Of a stretch of 32,299 nt of DNA, positions 23,093 to 32,299 are shown piece by piece (position 1 is the first letter of the stretch; each line of letters starts with the position of its first letter). Where the stretch lies: positions 1,341,818 to 1,374,116 of the forward strand of contig JH720297.1 of NCBI GenBank assembly GCA_000231825.2. The letters run 5' to 3'. Under the pieces are notes generated by a model, which worked only from the letters and a program-made list of their open reading frames with translations, was not told where the DNA came from and ran no database searches. Origin of the DNA: Tetrahymena elliotti 4EA (taxonomy: Eukaryota; Ciliophora; Oligohymenophorea; Hymenostomatida; Tetrahymenidae). The translations under genes were made by a program, and so were the position numbers.

Positions 23093-23362
23093 ATGAAGCA
23101 AGAAAAAACTAGAACCAACTTGTAAAAGAAAGAAAATAAGAAGAAGAAACCTATTAAAAAGGAAGAAGCTAAGCCTTGTTGTACTAAATGCAAGTAATCC
23201 AAAGAAGTAGTAAGAATTGTTTATGGAAAGCCTGCGTAAATCCTTATTGATCAAGCAAAAAGAAAGGAAATCTTTTTAGGTGGATGCATGGTACATAAAA
23301 ATTAAAAATATTGGTACTGCTTTTCTTGTAAACATAAGTTTAATCAAAAATAAAAGCAATGA
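23093..23362 (+). CDS. Small zinc-ribbon protein, bacterial-like
   Basis: 89 aa, one exon, ATG at 23093, TGA at 23360-23362. A Lys-rich N-terminal extension (1-27) is followed by a compact domain: CCTKC (29-33), then VVRIVYGKP, a helix ILIDQAKRKEIFL, GGCMVH (63-68) and WYCFSCKHKF (74-83). The two Cys pairs plus the GGC cysteine suit one structural zinc. From memory, the order CxxC ... V.I.YG.P ... GGC ... W.C..C..... is the signature of a short uncharacterised protein family widespread in bacteria; I know no named function for it. Its presence here, with in-frame TAA/TAG Gln codons and host-like base composition, shows it is adapted to the ciliate code and is not contamination. Function unknown. 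Confidence 0.85.
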
Positions 23363-23845
23363 TGAAAATATTTACATTTTTATTGAAAATTATTTATGTA
23401 AAATTCTAATGAAATATTTATTGGTTAGTTTACATTTTTCAGATAGAAATCAAATTTTCCCTTTTATGTTTTTAAGATGTAAACCATCTAATTTTTAATC
23501 GAATTAAGAAAAACAAACAAAAATTTCTAAATTTGATCAAAGATTGATTGATTAAAATTTACTGCTATCTATCTATCTTTCTTTACATTACTTCTAATTA
23601 ATTTCCAAAAAGCCTGTTTTAGAAAAATGCACAAAATAATTTAATTCTTGGGTGGGTGTTTTTTAACAATTTACTCATAAAATATTTGTTTCTAAGAACT
23701 AAAAGAGCCACTTTTTTATGAGCGTTTTGAAAATAATTGACTTAAAATTTTTTAAAGTTTCTCATAAACAAATAGAAACAAAATTTATATATTATTTTCT
23801 ACACTAACTTAAAATTTTAAGAAGCTAAGTAAGAGTATTCTTAAT

Positions 23846-23930
23846 TTTGGATTACTTTGGAACGATAACTTTATTAATAGAAACAAAAGGCGAATTAAAT
23901 TTAAATTTTGTAACCTTTGAAAAATTATCA
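23846..23930 (-). repeat. Diverged partial copy of integrase fragment
   Basis: Same orientation as the fragment at 24322-24513 and about 500 nt away. The two share AAAGGTTACA, then an ATTTAAATT.AATT.GCCTT stretch, then AAAGTAATCCAAAA. This copy carries about 26 extra bases (around 23861-23886) between the last two blocks. The frame is disrupted and it encodes nothing intact. Confidence 0.5.
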
Positions 23931-24321
23931 AATACTTTGATAAATTTTGCACTTTTTTTTAGAAAAATACTCAAAAATTTATCTTTTTTTTGTGTGACAC
24001 TAAATAATTTACTTCAAATTAAATTAAGAATTTCAAAGGTAAAAAAGCAAAATTTGTCAAAAATAAATTGACATAAATAAATATTACAATTTTAAAGAAA
24101 AAGATTTATCATTTTAAAGTAAATTAAATTTCGTTAATGTAAACTTCTTTCTATTCTTTTTGCTGCTAAAATAAAAACATTCTTCAAAAATACTTTTGCT
24201 ATTTTTGAATTTTACTAAAAAAGGAAACATACTTAATTTCATTCAATAAAATACTTTAAAATAAAATATTTACTTTTAAGAGGTAAAAAGCCAAAATAAT
24301 TGAATAATAAATCCATTATTA

Positions 24322-24513
24322 TCAAGAAAGCTTTATTTTTAAGTTTTTTTGGATTACTTTAAGGCAAATTGAATTTAAATAGTGTAACCTTTCTTTTTTA
24401 AAAGCAGTCATAATTTCCTCAGCATTTTTTTTAGAATAGTGTTGGATAAAAATATAACCAATTAATTGACTGATGAACTCATTGATGACTAAAACAATGC
24501 ACAAATATACATT
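24322..24513 (-). pseudogene. Integrase/transposase core remnant
   Basis: A short frame reads VYLCIVLVINEFISQLIGY, then IFIQHYSKKNAEEIMTAFKK and on to a TGA. This follows the pattern of the first catalytic strand and following helix of rve/DDE integrases: hydrophobic strand, D-x-F-S-R, (I/V)-V-G, then an 'AE..M.AFK' helix. The catalytic Asp position holds Asn and the usual Arg is Gln, and there is no ATG or flanking domain, so it would be inactive. Tetrahymena-type genomes carry integrase-bearing elements mainly in the germline; a scrap here would be a leftover in somatic-type DNA. The match is by pattern only and may be coincidental. Confidence 0.35.
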
Positions 24514-25087
24514 TTATATGCTTAATAAATTTTAAAAGATTATAATAATCATTATTTAGTTTTCATTAACCATAAAATAAAATAAATAGAATAATTTTTT
24601 TGAGATCCTATAAATCTAAGGGTCAAATGAAACCTAAAGCATATTTTAGAAATGATCATATTTCCTTAACTAGCTAGAAATGTATAGTGTTTATCTAGTG
24701 TAGTTATATTGATTTTTGGTTTAGTAAATTTATAGATAGGTTTAGGATGTAGAAATTAAATTAATCAAATAGCAAATTTTTTTGGCAAAAGAAACAAAAT
24801 TATGTTGAGAATTTTAACAATAGAAAATTTATTATTTTATCTTTGATATTTAATCATGCATGGTATATATATTAATTGTTTTTTAAATTATCCAATTTAT
24901 TTTTACAGGTAAAATTAAACGAAAATTAGGGATAGTATACATTATTTGTAATTAATTATAAGGAAGGAGGTATGGTATATGGATATATTTATTATATATA
25001 TTAAATATTTTTTTAGCTTATTTATTTAGTAACAGAAAAATTGTTTTGTTGGTTTATTTGCTTACTTGCTAGTAAGTTAGCTGTTTT

Positions 25088-28000
25088 TCATTAGTATTGG
25101 TTTCTCATTTAGAAGTTTTAGTCAACTATTGAATTATCTACTGAGTGCTCTTCTTCAATTTCATATAGAGGTAGCTATTGTTTAGCTTTGAAGAAATTCT
25201 TTTAGGAATCTGTTTGATTGGCATATTCATTGAATTAATCCATTTCTTCTTGTTGAAGACTTTCAATGTCTTCTCCATAGACATGTCTTTCGTGTTAGAA
25301 ATATTCTTATTTGAGTTATTTGTTTTCACTATCCTTTTCTTTGAATTAATTTTCTAAATTTTGCATTTTCATCAACATTTCTACTTCTTCAGCCAAGTTA
25401 TCAATGACTTTTCTATCAATTCTTGACTCATTATCTTCTAAGTTATTTTCTTAAATTTACTTGTTGGGTTTTTAAGGGAAGCTTGATATTTCTATTTCAT
25501 ACTTTCTGCTGTTAGTCTCTAATCTTTCTTACTCTTGAGGAGATTAAACGTTCTTCTTTTCAAATAGATTATTCAATTTTTATTATATGCTAGATATTTT
25601 ATCTCTTGTTGAATTTTATTTACTAGAAGAGAGGGAGTTACTTTCAAGTTAATTCTAAGAATCTTTCAATTTATTTTTATTAAATAATTCATCTAACTTC
25701 ATTTTAGCACCACTTTATTCATTTAACTTTGTACCTTATAAATTATTTTGATTATTTTCTTTATTAACCTATTCAAAGCCGTTGCTGCTATCTTAAGAAC
25801 CTCTTTTGCTAGCTGCCAAAGGTCTATTTTTCTATTCACTTTATATGTTAGAATTTTACAACATAGGAGATTTTTCTTTTTTTTCACTATCTCTTTTCTT
25901 TTTTAATTTTTACAACTTTTAAAGAATAGTTTCTTCAAGTTCATCTCCACTGCTGTTGCTATCATCCTCATCATCATCACTTTATACTCTATCCTTGAAG
26001 ACTTTGTTTAATTAACTCTAAATGTTACTCTTGCTAGATATATTTTCTTAATTAATTTTCATAGATCTATCATCTTATTTCAACCCTTCATCATATTACT
26101 AATAAAACTATTCCATTCTACTATCAAGCTTTTATTAAAACTTTGAAGTTGATTCAGTATTGTTTTATTGCATTAATGAATCCTTTTTCTTTTCTCCCAA
26201 TTCTTATTGAACATTTTTCATCAAAGATGAGAACAAATTTTTCTTTTTATTTTGAATAGATTATAATTATTATTATAATTAATTGTTATTATTGACATCA
26301 TTCTAATCAATTTAAATTTATTGAAGCTCTTTTTCAAAGCTGCTATTTTTATTATTTGAAAATTTAAAATATTGATCTTCATAATATTCTTTGAGTTATT
26401 ATTCACTTTATTACAACTCATTTCTAAAGCTACTATAGTTATGCAAATCAGCAACTTGTAATTCCTCATTTACTTAATCTCCTTTTTATTATTACTCATG
26501 TTCACTTCTTCTATTTTGAAGTAATTTTTATAAACTTTAATTTTCTTATTATCTATTTTATTGAAGTCTTTGGTCACTAACATTATTGAATAAAGGTGAT
26601 TGTGATCTCTTGAATTAGCTATCTCCTTAGGCAAGATAACTGCTTATTGTCTCAGAATACTATAATTCTTTGTCCCTCATTGATGAAGTCTAGCTATTAT
26701 TTTCAGCTTCCATTTCTTTAAGCTTTCTCATAATATATTATTGTTATCTAAATTCTTCATCTTCTATATTATTTTCTATTGGTTATTATTCCATTTAATA
26801 TTCCTAAGACATTCTTTTAGAGTTTCCAGATTTAGAGAAATTTAAATGAGAACTTGGATATCTCTAATTGATTTTATCAAGTATTTCATTCGATATCTAA
26901 ATATTCTTCTCACTTTAGAAAATAGCTTAATCTTATTTTATAAATTTCTCACTGTTTTTCTTTTGAATTTAATTAATGTCATTATAAAAGTTCTTAATTA
27001 AGCCATTGGAGCTGCTGCTTTTCAAAAAGCGATCTTCTGGTTCATTTGAACTCTTTGAATAATTCTCAGTTTATCTTCTCAAATCTTATTAATTGCTCTA
27101 TTCAAAACGTTCATTATACTAGCTTTAAGAATTAGAAATAGAACCTTAAGAATTAGGTGAAGCTAATTTTTATTTGAAGAAATTAGCATCTTTGAATGCT
27201 AAATCTGTAATATCTCTATTATTTTATTCTTACAAATAGCTGAATAATTAATTCCCTTTTCCACTAGCACCAAACTAAGGGCTCTTAGTTCCCTTAGTGC
27301 CACTTGATTCTTAAAATTTATTATGAATCTCTTAACCAGATATCTCATTAACTAAATTAGATATCTTAGCAGAAGTAGAAGATAATGCTCTTTAGTTCAT
27401 TTTTGGTTGAGAATCCGCTTTATTTTTTAAAAAAAATTATTCAAATTAAAAAAAATAAATTTTATTCTAATAAAAATCAGTAAATATTTGAATGAAATTC
27501 TAAAATAAATGAATTAAATTATATTAAATCCTTTATTTACTGTTTTATTTTATTCCCAATTTAAAATCAAGAATCTTAAGAGAATTCGTTATATTTGTTT
27601 TACCAATTATTTAATTTTTCAATTTTGTATAAGCATCTTCTTCGGCTCCTCCAGTCACAGGTACAGAAGCAGTATCAGCTGATAAGCGAGATTTGCTATT
27701 AGGTGAATATCTATCAAGATAAGATTTCTTTTTAGATTATAATTCAGTGTAGTAAGGCATCAATTCATTTTTATTTATACATTTTAACTCACAAAAGGAT
27801 TCTTCTATTCCATCTAGCCATTCCATGTCTTCTTCATCTCTCTCTCCTTTATTTTACCCATTTTATTACTATCTTTCAATTTAATCACTATTTTTTCTCT
27901 GTGGTTTCTTTTCAAATTCATCACTCCTCTTACCATAAACTACGGAAGGTGAGATTATATTGCTTTTGCTTGTGTTCTCCTCCTTAAACTAACTATTTTA

Positions 28001-30307
28001 TCTAGATTTTAATTTTCTTTTTGTCTAATCACTCTGCATATTTAAATATTCTGAAATAATCATAAAACTTCTTTCAGTCTCTTCCTCTTCTCTTTCAATA
28101 ATTTCCCATTTCTATTCAAATCCCAACTTTAATTAAAACAAATTTATTCAATATTTAATTAAATCAATAAATGTTAAGTTAAATTTACCTGTTGTTAGAC
28201 ATTGTTGTCATAAGCAAAATGGTTTTATTCTTAGACAGGGTTTTATTTTTTGAAAGAAGCTTCAAGGAAGGTAATTCTGCTTTACTCTTATGCAGTTTAA
28301 TCACTATAGACATTGCTTTGCTGTCTAGCATGTACATTTTTAATATGTTTAGTTTGAATTTCTAATTCAGCTAATTCTCTTTCAAGTTATTCTTTTTCTT
28401 GTCTTAAGAGAGTTTGGTTGTGTTTAAGTTAGTGTATGAAATTTTCAGATTCGTTTAAATCTTCTTAAATTCCCAAATGACTTAATTGCTAAAGATATTA
28501 TTATTCTTCCATAAAATATTTATCAAAATCAATTTGGGAATTTCTATTTTAATGATTGTTTTGTTAGTGAATTAACATACTGGAATGAGTATTGTTGTCA
28601 TGATAAGAGTTCAAAGAATGAGTCCTTTCGTATGCTGGATATTATGAGTTAGTATATTGATATTATTGTTGCTATTAATCGAAAGCATTTTAATCAAAAT
28701 CAGGCTATGAATATTGTCTTTTGTATGTTCCATTTAACATGTGTCCATTCTAAACAAAATTTCTTTCCTAATTTTCATCAGAATGTTTTTGAAAATTATT
28801 TGTTCTGGGTGAAGTAAAATTTATTTATTGTTGTTGTTGTTGCTATTGAATGAAATTATTTTGTGTGTTAGATGTTTGTTCAAACGTATCATAATTATAG
28901 CTTTATTAAGGTTAGTAATTATTTTAAAAATTTGATTTTTGCTGGAAGAATTAAGGTGGATTTTGTTAATAAAATTAGGGCTAGGGATTATAATTAGAAT
29001 ATTCATTGGTTTATTATTTATTGTTATAGATATTTAGATAGTTATCATCATTTTAATTACTGAATTAGCTATTTTTCATTAAATTGTTTTAGTTGTTTAC
29101 CATTTGAATGAATTCAGGGTTTTTGGTGTTCATAAATTCTATGCTTTGTTGAGTTTAGTAAGTAGGATAATTTCCTTAAACATAAATATTTTCAGTGTCA
29201 TTTTGTTGCTATATCATAATAGGAGCCATTGTATGGCTGCTAGGACTTATAGGTTGTGGTGTGTATTGATATTAGTTGTTTTAAAAATTCTATCTCTAAT
29301 TAAATCTATTAAAGTTATTTGATTACTAAGTTTATTCTAACAAATTAGGATCTTCCATAGTGCTTGTTGCATTAGAAAAATAAGCATTTGGACTTGCAAT
29401 AGATAAGATGCTCTTCATGTTTTATAGCACATTCTAAGTTCTTGAAGAATTAGGTATCTCTTATGCTTTTTTATTAAAAAATCAAAATATTTTATTTGAA
29501 TAAAAATTTGAAAATTTAATTAATAATAGAATGAATAAGCCAGCCACGAACTAGCTATTTTTAATTTTGCTGGTGATGTGATTTTTTAAAAAAATTCAAA
29601 AAAAGATATACTTAATTAAGACTCACTCATTTCGCAAGGTTTTGCAGTATTAGATAACTTCATTAAACTTTTGGATTGCTTTAATTTTTATTGTTGATTG
29701 TTAAGATTTCCTTGCATTTGTTTTGGAGACAAAACTTGTGATGGAGATTTTTGTAAGATTTCAGAATGATTTAAATTGTTATTTGGAGTCTTGCTACAAT
29801 CTAATTTTATATTTTTAAACTAAATTAACAAAAACAATCATATTTATTCAATTATTGTTTTTAATACTTCTTTTTGTTCCTTTGAAAACAATCTCACCAG
29901 CTTTTGGAGACTTGTTTCTCTCTAATGACCTATTCATTTTTATAACTTCGCTTCCTTTATTAATTTATTAAGTTTTACCTCCTTACTGCTCTTTTGAGCT
30001 TGAAGGAACATCTTAAGTAGGAATAACATCATTTAATTTCTCTTCTCCTCCTAAATTTTATTTCTTATTTTATTCAAAAAGAATCTTTTTATATTTCTCA
30101 TAATCACTGCGAGACATTTAAGGATTCTTGGATATTGTTGCTTGCTAGACCTTGAGTCTTTTTTATGAATTAATCTAATTGAAATAAAATTAACTTTTTT
30201 AATGATCTAGATCTTTGATTTATTTAAATTTAAAAATAGTTAGTTACCTGCTCTAAGCGATTCAATTTTTCTTTAATGTACTTCTCACTGAAAATGTTTC
30301 CATTCAT
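25088..30307 (-). CDS. Very large Gln/Asn/Ser-rich protein
   Basis: Six exons on the minus strand: 30307-30248, 30174-29868, 29800-29612, 29465-28189, 28126-27541, 27417-25088, giving 1582 aa ending at TGA. All junctions are GT-AG and the phases close (introns 73, 67, 146, 62 and 123 nt). The last exon alone could be a separate 770-aa gene starting at ATG 27400, but the frame continues through the 123-nt intron. There is no recognised domain. The N-terminus is helical and basic (SEKYIKEKLNRLEQ). About 190-520 is Asn/Gln/Tyr/Pro-rich and prion-like, with a pure Gln run, followed by a coiled coil at about 520-567 (RQEKEQLERELAELE). The C-terminal half is Ser/Lys/Gln-rich and disordered with a DDDEDD run and recurring LF-type short motifs near residues 1202, 1280, 1385 and 1425. 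It is probably a scaffold or condensate-forming protein; function not assigned. Confidence 0.75.
28828..28848. repeat. TTG/CAA trinucleotide run
   Basis: Microsatellite within the prion-like part of the large Gln-rich gene. On the minus strand it reads CAA repeats flanked by TAG and TAA, all Gln in this code, so length changes would alter only a poly-Gln tract. Confidence 0.8.
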
Positions 30308-32095
30308 TTTATACCTATTGCTAATGTTTATTTTATTGTTTGCCTGTTTGTTAGTTTCTATGGCTTGGTCAATAAATCAAGTAACTAAATAGACCTCTTT
30401 CTATATATTACTTACTAAATTTCTTTCTTGGGTATTGATTATTATCTTCAATTAATATTATAATCTCTAAATCGTATTTTTAAATAATAAAAATTTAATT
30501 AAAATTAATGGAATATCTTCAAATCAAATTATTAATTTTTAAAATTGAAATAAAGATCCATTCATTCATTAATTCAGGTATTCTTCTTCTTTTATAATTT
30601 TGCAAAAATTTTGAAATCTATTAAACATAATAAGCTAAAATTCATTATTTTTTTGAATTTCAACTCTATCATAAAAAGTTTTTTAAAAAAACTATATCTT
30701 TGTTTAATTTTTATTATAAAAATAGCAAAAAGAAGCTCAATTTCAAACTATAATCTACACTCAATATAAAATCTTCTATGTTTTTTAAATTTACTAATAA
30801 TAAATGAGTAAAAATATTTAATTTAATATTTTAAAACTAAAATTATTCTTAATTTAATTTAGAAATCGAATAGATACCAAATACTGGATCAATAGAAAAT
30901 CTCTAATTTATTTTTTCCTAAACTATTTTTTATTTGTCATATATTTAATCAGTAAATATATCATTTATTATTTGATTGTTAAAAACTTCGTGTTTTTTTA
31001 CCATTTCATTTAAATATTGTAAAATAAATAAGAAAATAATCAATAATTATTTTGTTTATTTTAAATTTATTTTTCAAGTTTAAAATAAACAATATCTTAC
31101 ATAGATTAATTAATTCATAATTTAATAAACTTTAATTTGATAAAATGATTGTTACATCAATAGAAATTTAAATGATATTACCATCACACTTCACACTTTT
31201 AAAACAAATTCTTAATTGTAATTCATTAAAAAAAGAAAATTTGAAATACAAAATAAAGATATTTGTCCATGAAAATATTAACTATAAAAATAATTCTCAA
31301 AAATATTATATTTTTTTTCAAAGATATTAAAATAGTAATATAGATTGTTGAAATATTTTATTTTTTTAAAGTTAAAGTAATTCAAATAATAAAGTTGTTT
31401 TGATATTATTATAACTTAATTGCTAATAAGCTAATTTCTTTTTATTTTTAGCAAGTCTTGATCCTGATTATCAATTATAATAAATATTTCATATTTCAAA
31501 ATAAATAATTGCTTTTATTATTTACTATCACAATAAATTTAATAAGCCTCTTAGAGATATTTGAATAATATAATTTCAAAGCCTATGTATTAATCATTTA
31601 GAATTAATTTGATATTTCTCACCATACATTTCATGCTTTTTTTATTTTTGATTTCAGAAATTAAATGAAAAACTATCCATCCAATTTTTAAAACTATTTT
31701 GGTCAAAAAATAAATTAATTTAGAGCAACTTGTTCTATCATTTTATTATTAAATTTTTGAAAAATAAAAAAAATGGCAAACCAAATAGAGCTGACTTAAT
31801 CTGCTTCATGGATTGACTGGTTGACAACTGATTGTTTATTTGATTGATAAAAATAAAACTGAAATAAATATATGCTATAACGAAGATTAATAATGAAAAT
31901 AAATTATACTTTAAGTAAAAATGAAAGGAAATTTATGAATAGTTTGAGAGAAGAAAAATCTGAAGAGTTTTGTACAATATAAAAAAAAGAAAGCAAACAA
32001 CTGTATTTAGATTATTAATTCAATTAAGATAATTATAAATTAACAAAAAGAAGAGCAACAAATTTTAAAATAAAATAAGAGTTAAATAAAAATAA
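30308..32095. other. Spacer between divergent genes
   Basis: 1.8 kb of AT-rich sequence separating the large Gln-rich gene (minus) and PF16 (plus), so it contains both promoters. The only coding-like item is a 24-codon frame at 31773-31847 in excellent start context (AAAAAATGGCA), which may be an upstream ORF of the PF16 transcript. Confidence 0.5.
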
Positions 32096-32299
32096 ATGAG
32101 TAGGGCAGTTTTATAACCATTTGAGGAGTATTAGAAGGCAAGAGTATAGTTTGTTTAGACTGTAGCAGTCTTAGCCAGAAAGCCTCAAAATATTGAAGCT
32201 CTTCAAGCAGCAGGAGTTATGGCTTTGTTAAAACCTTTATTATTAGATAATGTACCATCAATTCAATAAAGTGCTGCTCTTGCACTTGGTCGTTTGGCA
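32096..32299 (+). CDS. PF16: PF16/SPAG6 axonemal armadillo protein, partial
   Basis: The first 68 residues are present; the gene continues past the window end. It opens MSRAVLQPFEEYQKARVQF, continues VQTVAVLARKPQNIEALQ, and reaches SIQQSAALALGRLA, which closely follows the N-terminus of animal SPAG6 and algal PF16 (FEQYQKAR, PQNIE, NAGVM, IQQTAALALGRLA). PF16 is an armadillo-repeat protein of the C1 microtubule of the ciliary central pair, needed for central-pair stability and motility; the visible part includes the start of the first armadillo repeats. Conserved Gln positions are encoded by TAG and TAA (for example both Gln of the VQFVQ block), which proves the code. The start is fixed by homology: the ATG lies exactly where the family begins. 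Confidence 0.97.

Larger units (their letters stand above)
23363..25087. other. Gene-poor region with integrase remnants
   Basis: AT-rich stretch without an intact gene. It contains the integrase-like fragment at 24322-24513 and a diverged partial copy of its 3' part at 23846-23930. The remainder shows no coding signal on either strand. Confidence 0.55.

Noticed and set aside
23280..24071. Plus-strand frames beginning at 23280 and 23847
   Set aside because: The first overlaps the zinc-ribbon gene in another frame; the second is AT-rich, Phe/Leu/Asn-rich and lies over the integrase-like repeat on the opposite strand.
25088..27400. Last exon of the giant gene as an independent 770-aa gene
   Set aside because: Possible, because an ATG in good context lies at 27400, but the frame continues upstream to a proper acceptor at 27418 that joins the previous exon in phase; a single gene is the better model.
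1..32299. tRNA, rRNA, CRISPR, telomeric repeats
   Set aside because: Scanned for T-loop consensus, GGGGTT/CCCCAA arrays and regularly spaced repeats; none seen.

Overview
The window is macronuclear-type DNA of an oligohymenophorean ciliate, most likely Tetrahymena or a close relative. It is very AT-rich. Every convincing gene reads TAA and TAG as Gln and ends only at TGA, and introns are short, AT-rich and GT-AG. The code is shown directly by conserved proteins: in the PF16/SPAG6 gene at the right edge, TAG and TAA codons sit where the animal orthologue has Gln. Standard-code translation therefore breaks almost every gene into pieces. I rebuilt the gene models by hand from frame, splice phase and homology recalled from known families; nothing was searched.

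Layout, left to right. 1-2506 (-): Ser/Asn/Gln-rich coiled-coil protein running off the left edge. 3326-5523 (+): kanadaptin-like FHA protein, five exons. 5752-6131 (-): small gene with unresolved 5' end. 7151-7690 (+): RanBP1, intronless in its coding part and with the codon use of a highly expressed gene. 8855-11373 (+): Gln/Asn-rich coiled-coil protein with a textbook dynein-light-chain (LC8) motif. 12176-13957 (-): COP9 signalosome subunit 2, five exons, 441 aa. 15869-16546 (-): 225-aa membrane protein of unknown function. 17882-18883 (-): leucine-rich-repeat-like protein. 20027-21760 (-): 577-aa protein with two membrane segments and a long acidic tail. 21842-22186 (-): Cys-rich reading frame interrupted by one TGA. 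23093-23362 (+): 89-aa zinc-ribbon protein resembling a small bacterial family. 23846-24513 (-): remnants of an integrase-like sequence, partly duplicated. 25088-30307 (-): 1582-aa Gln/Asn/Ser-rich protein, six exons. 32096-right edge (+): PF16/SPAG6 start.

The genes are independent eukaryotic transcription units, not operons. Recognisable roles are spread over splicing-type FHA biology (kanadaptin), the Ran GTPase cycle (RanBP1), cullin deneddylation (CSN2) and the axonemal central pair (PF16). Spacers of 0.8-1.9 kb separate them and hold little beyond AT-rich sequence, short hairpins and GTTT-type simple repeats. I found no tRNA, rRNA, CRISPR array, telomeric repeat or convincing chromosome-breakage site.

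The items most worth a second look are the bacterial-like zinc ribbon, the decayed integrase pair, the TGA-interrupted Cys-rich frame, the LC8 motif protein, repeated LF motifs in the giant Gln-rich protein, and a stopless, multiple-of-three intron in CSN2.
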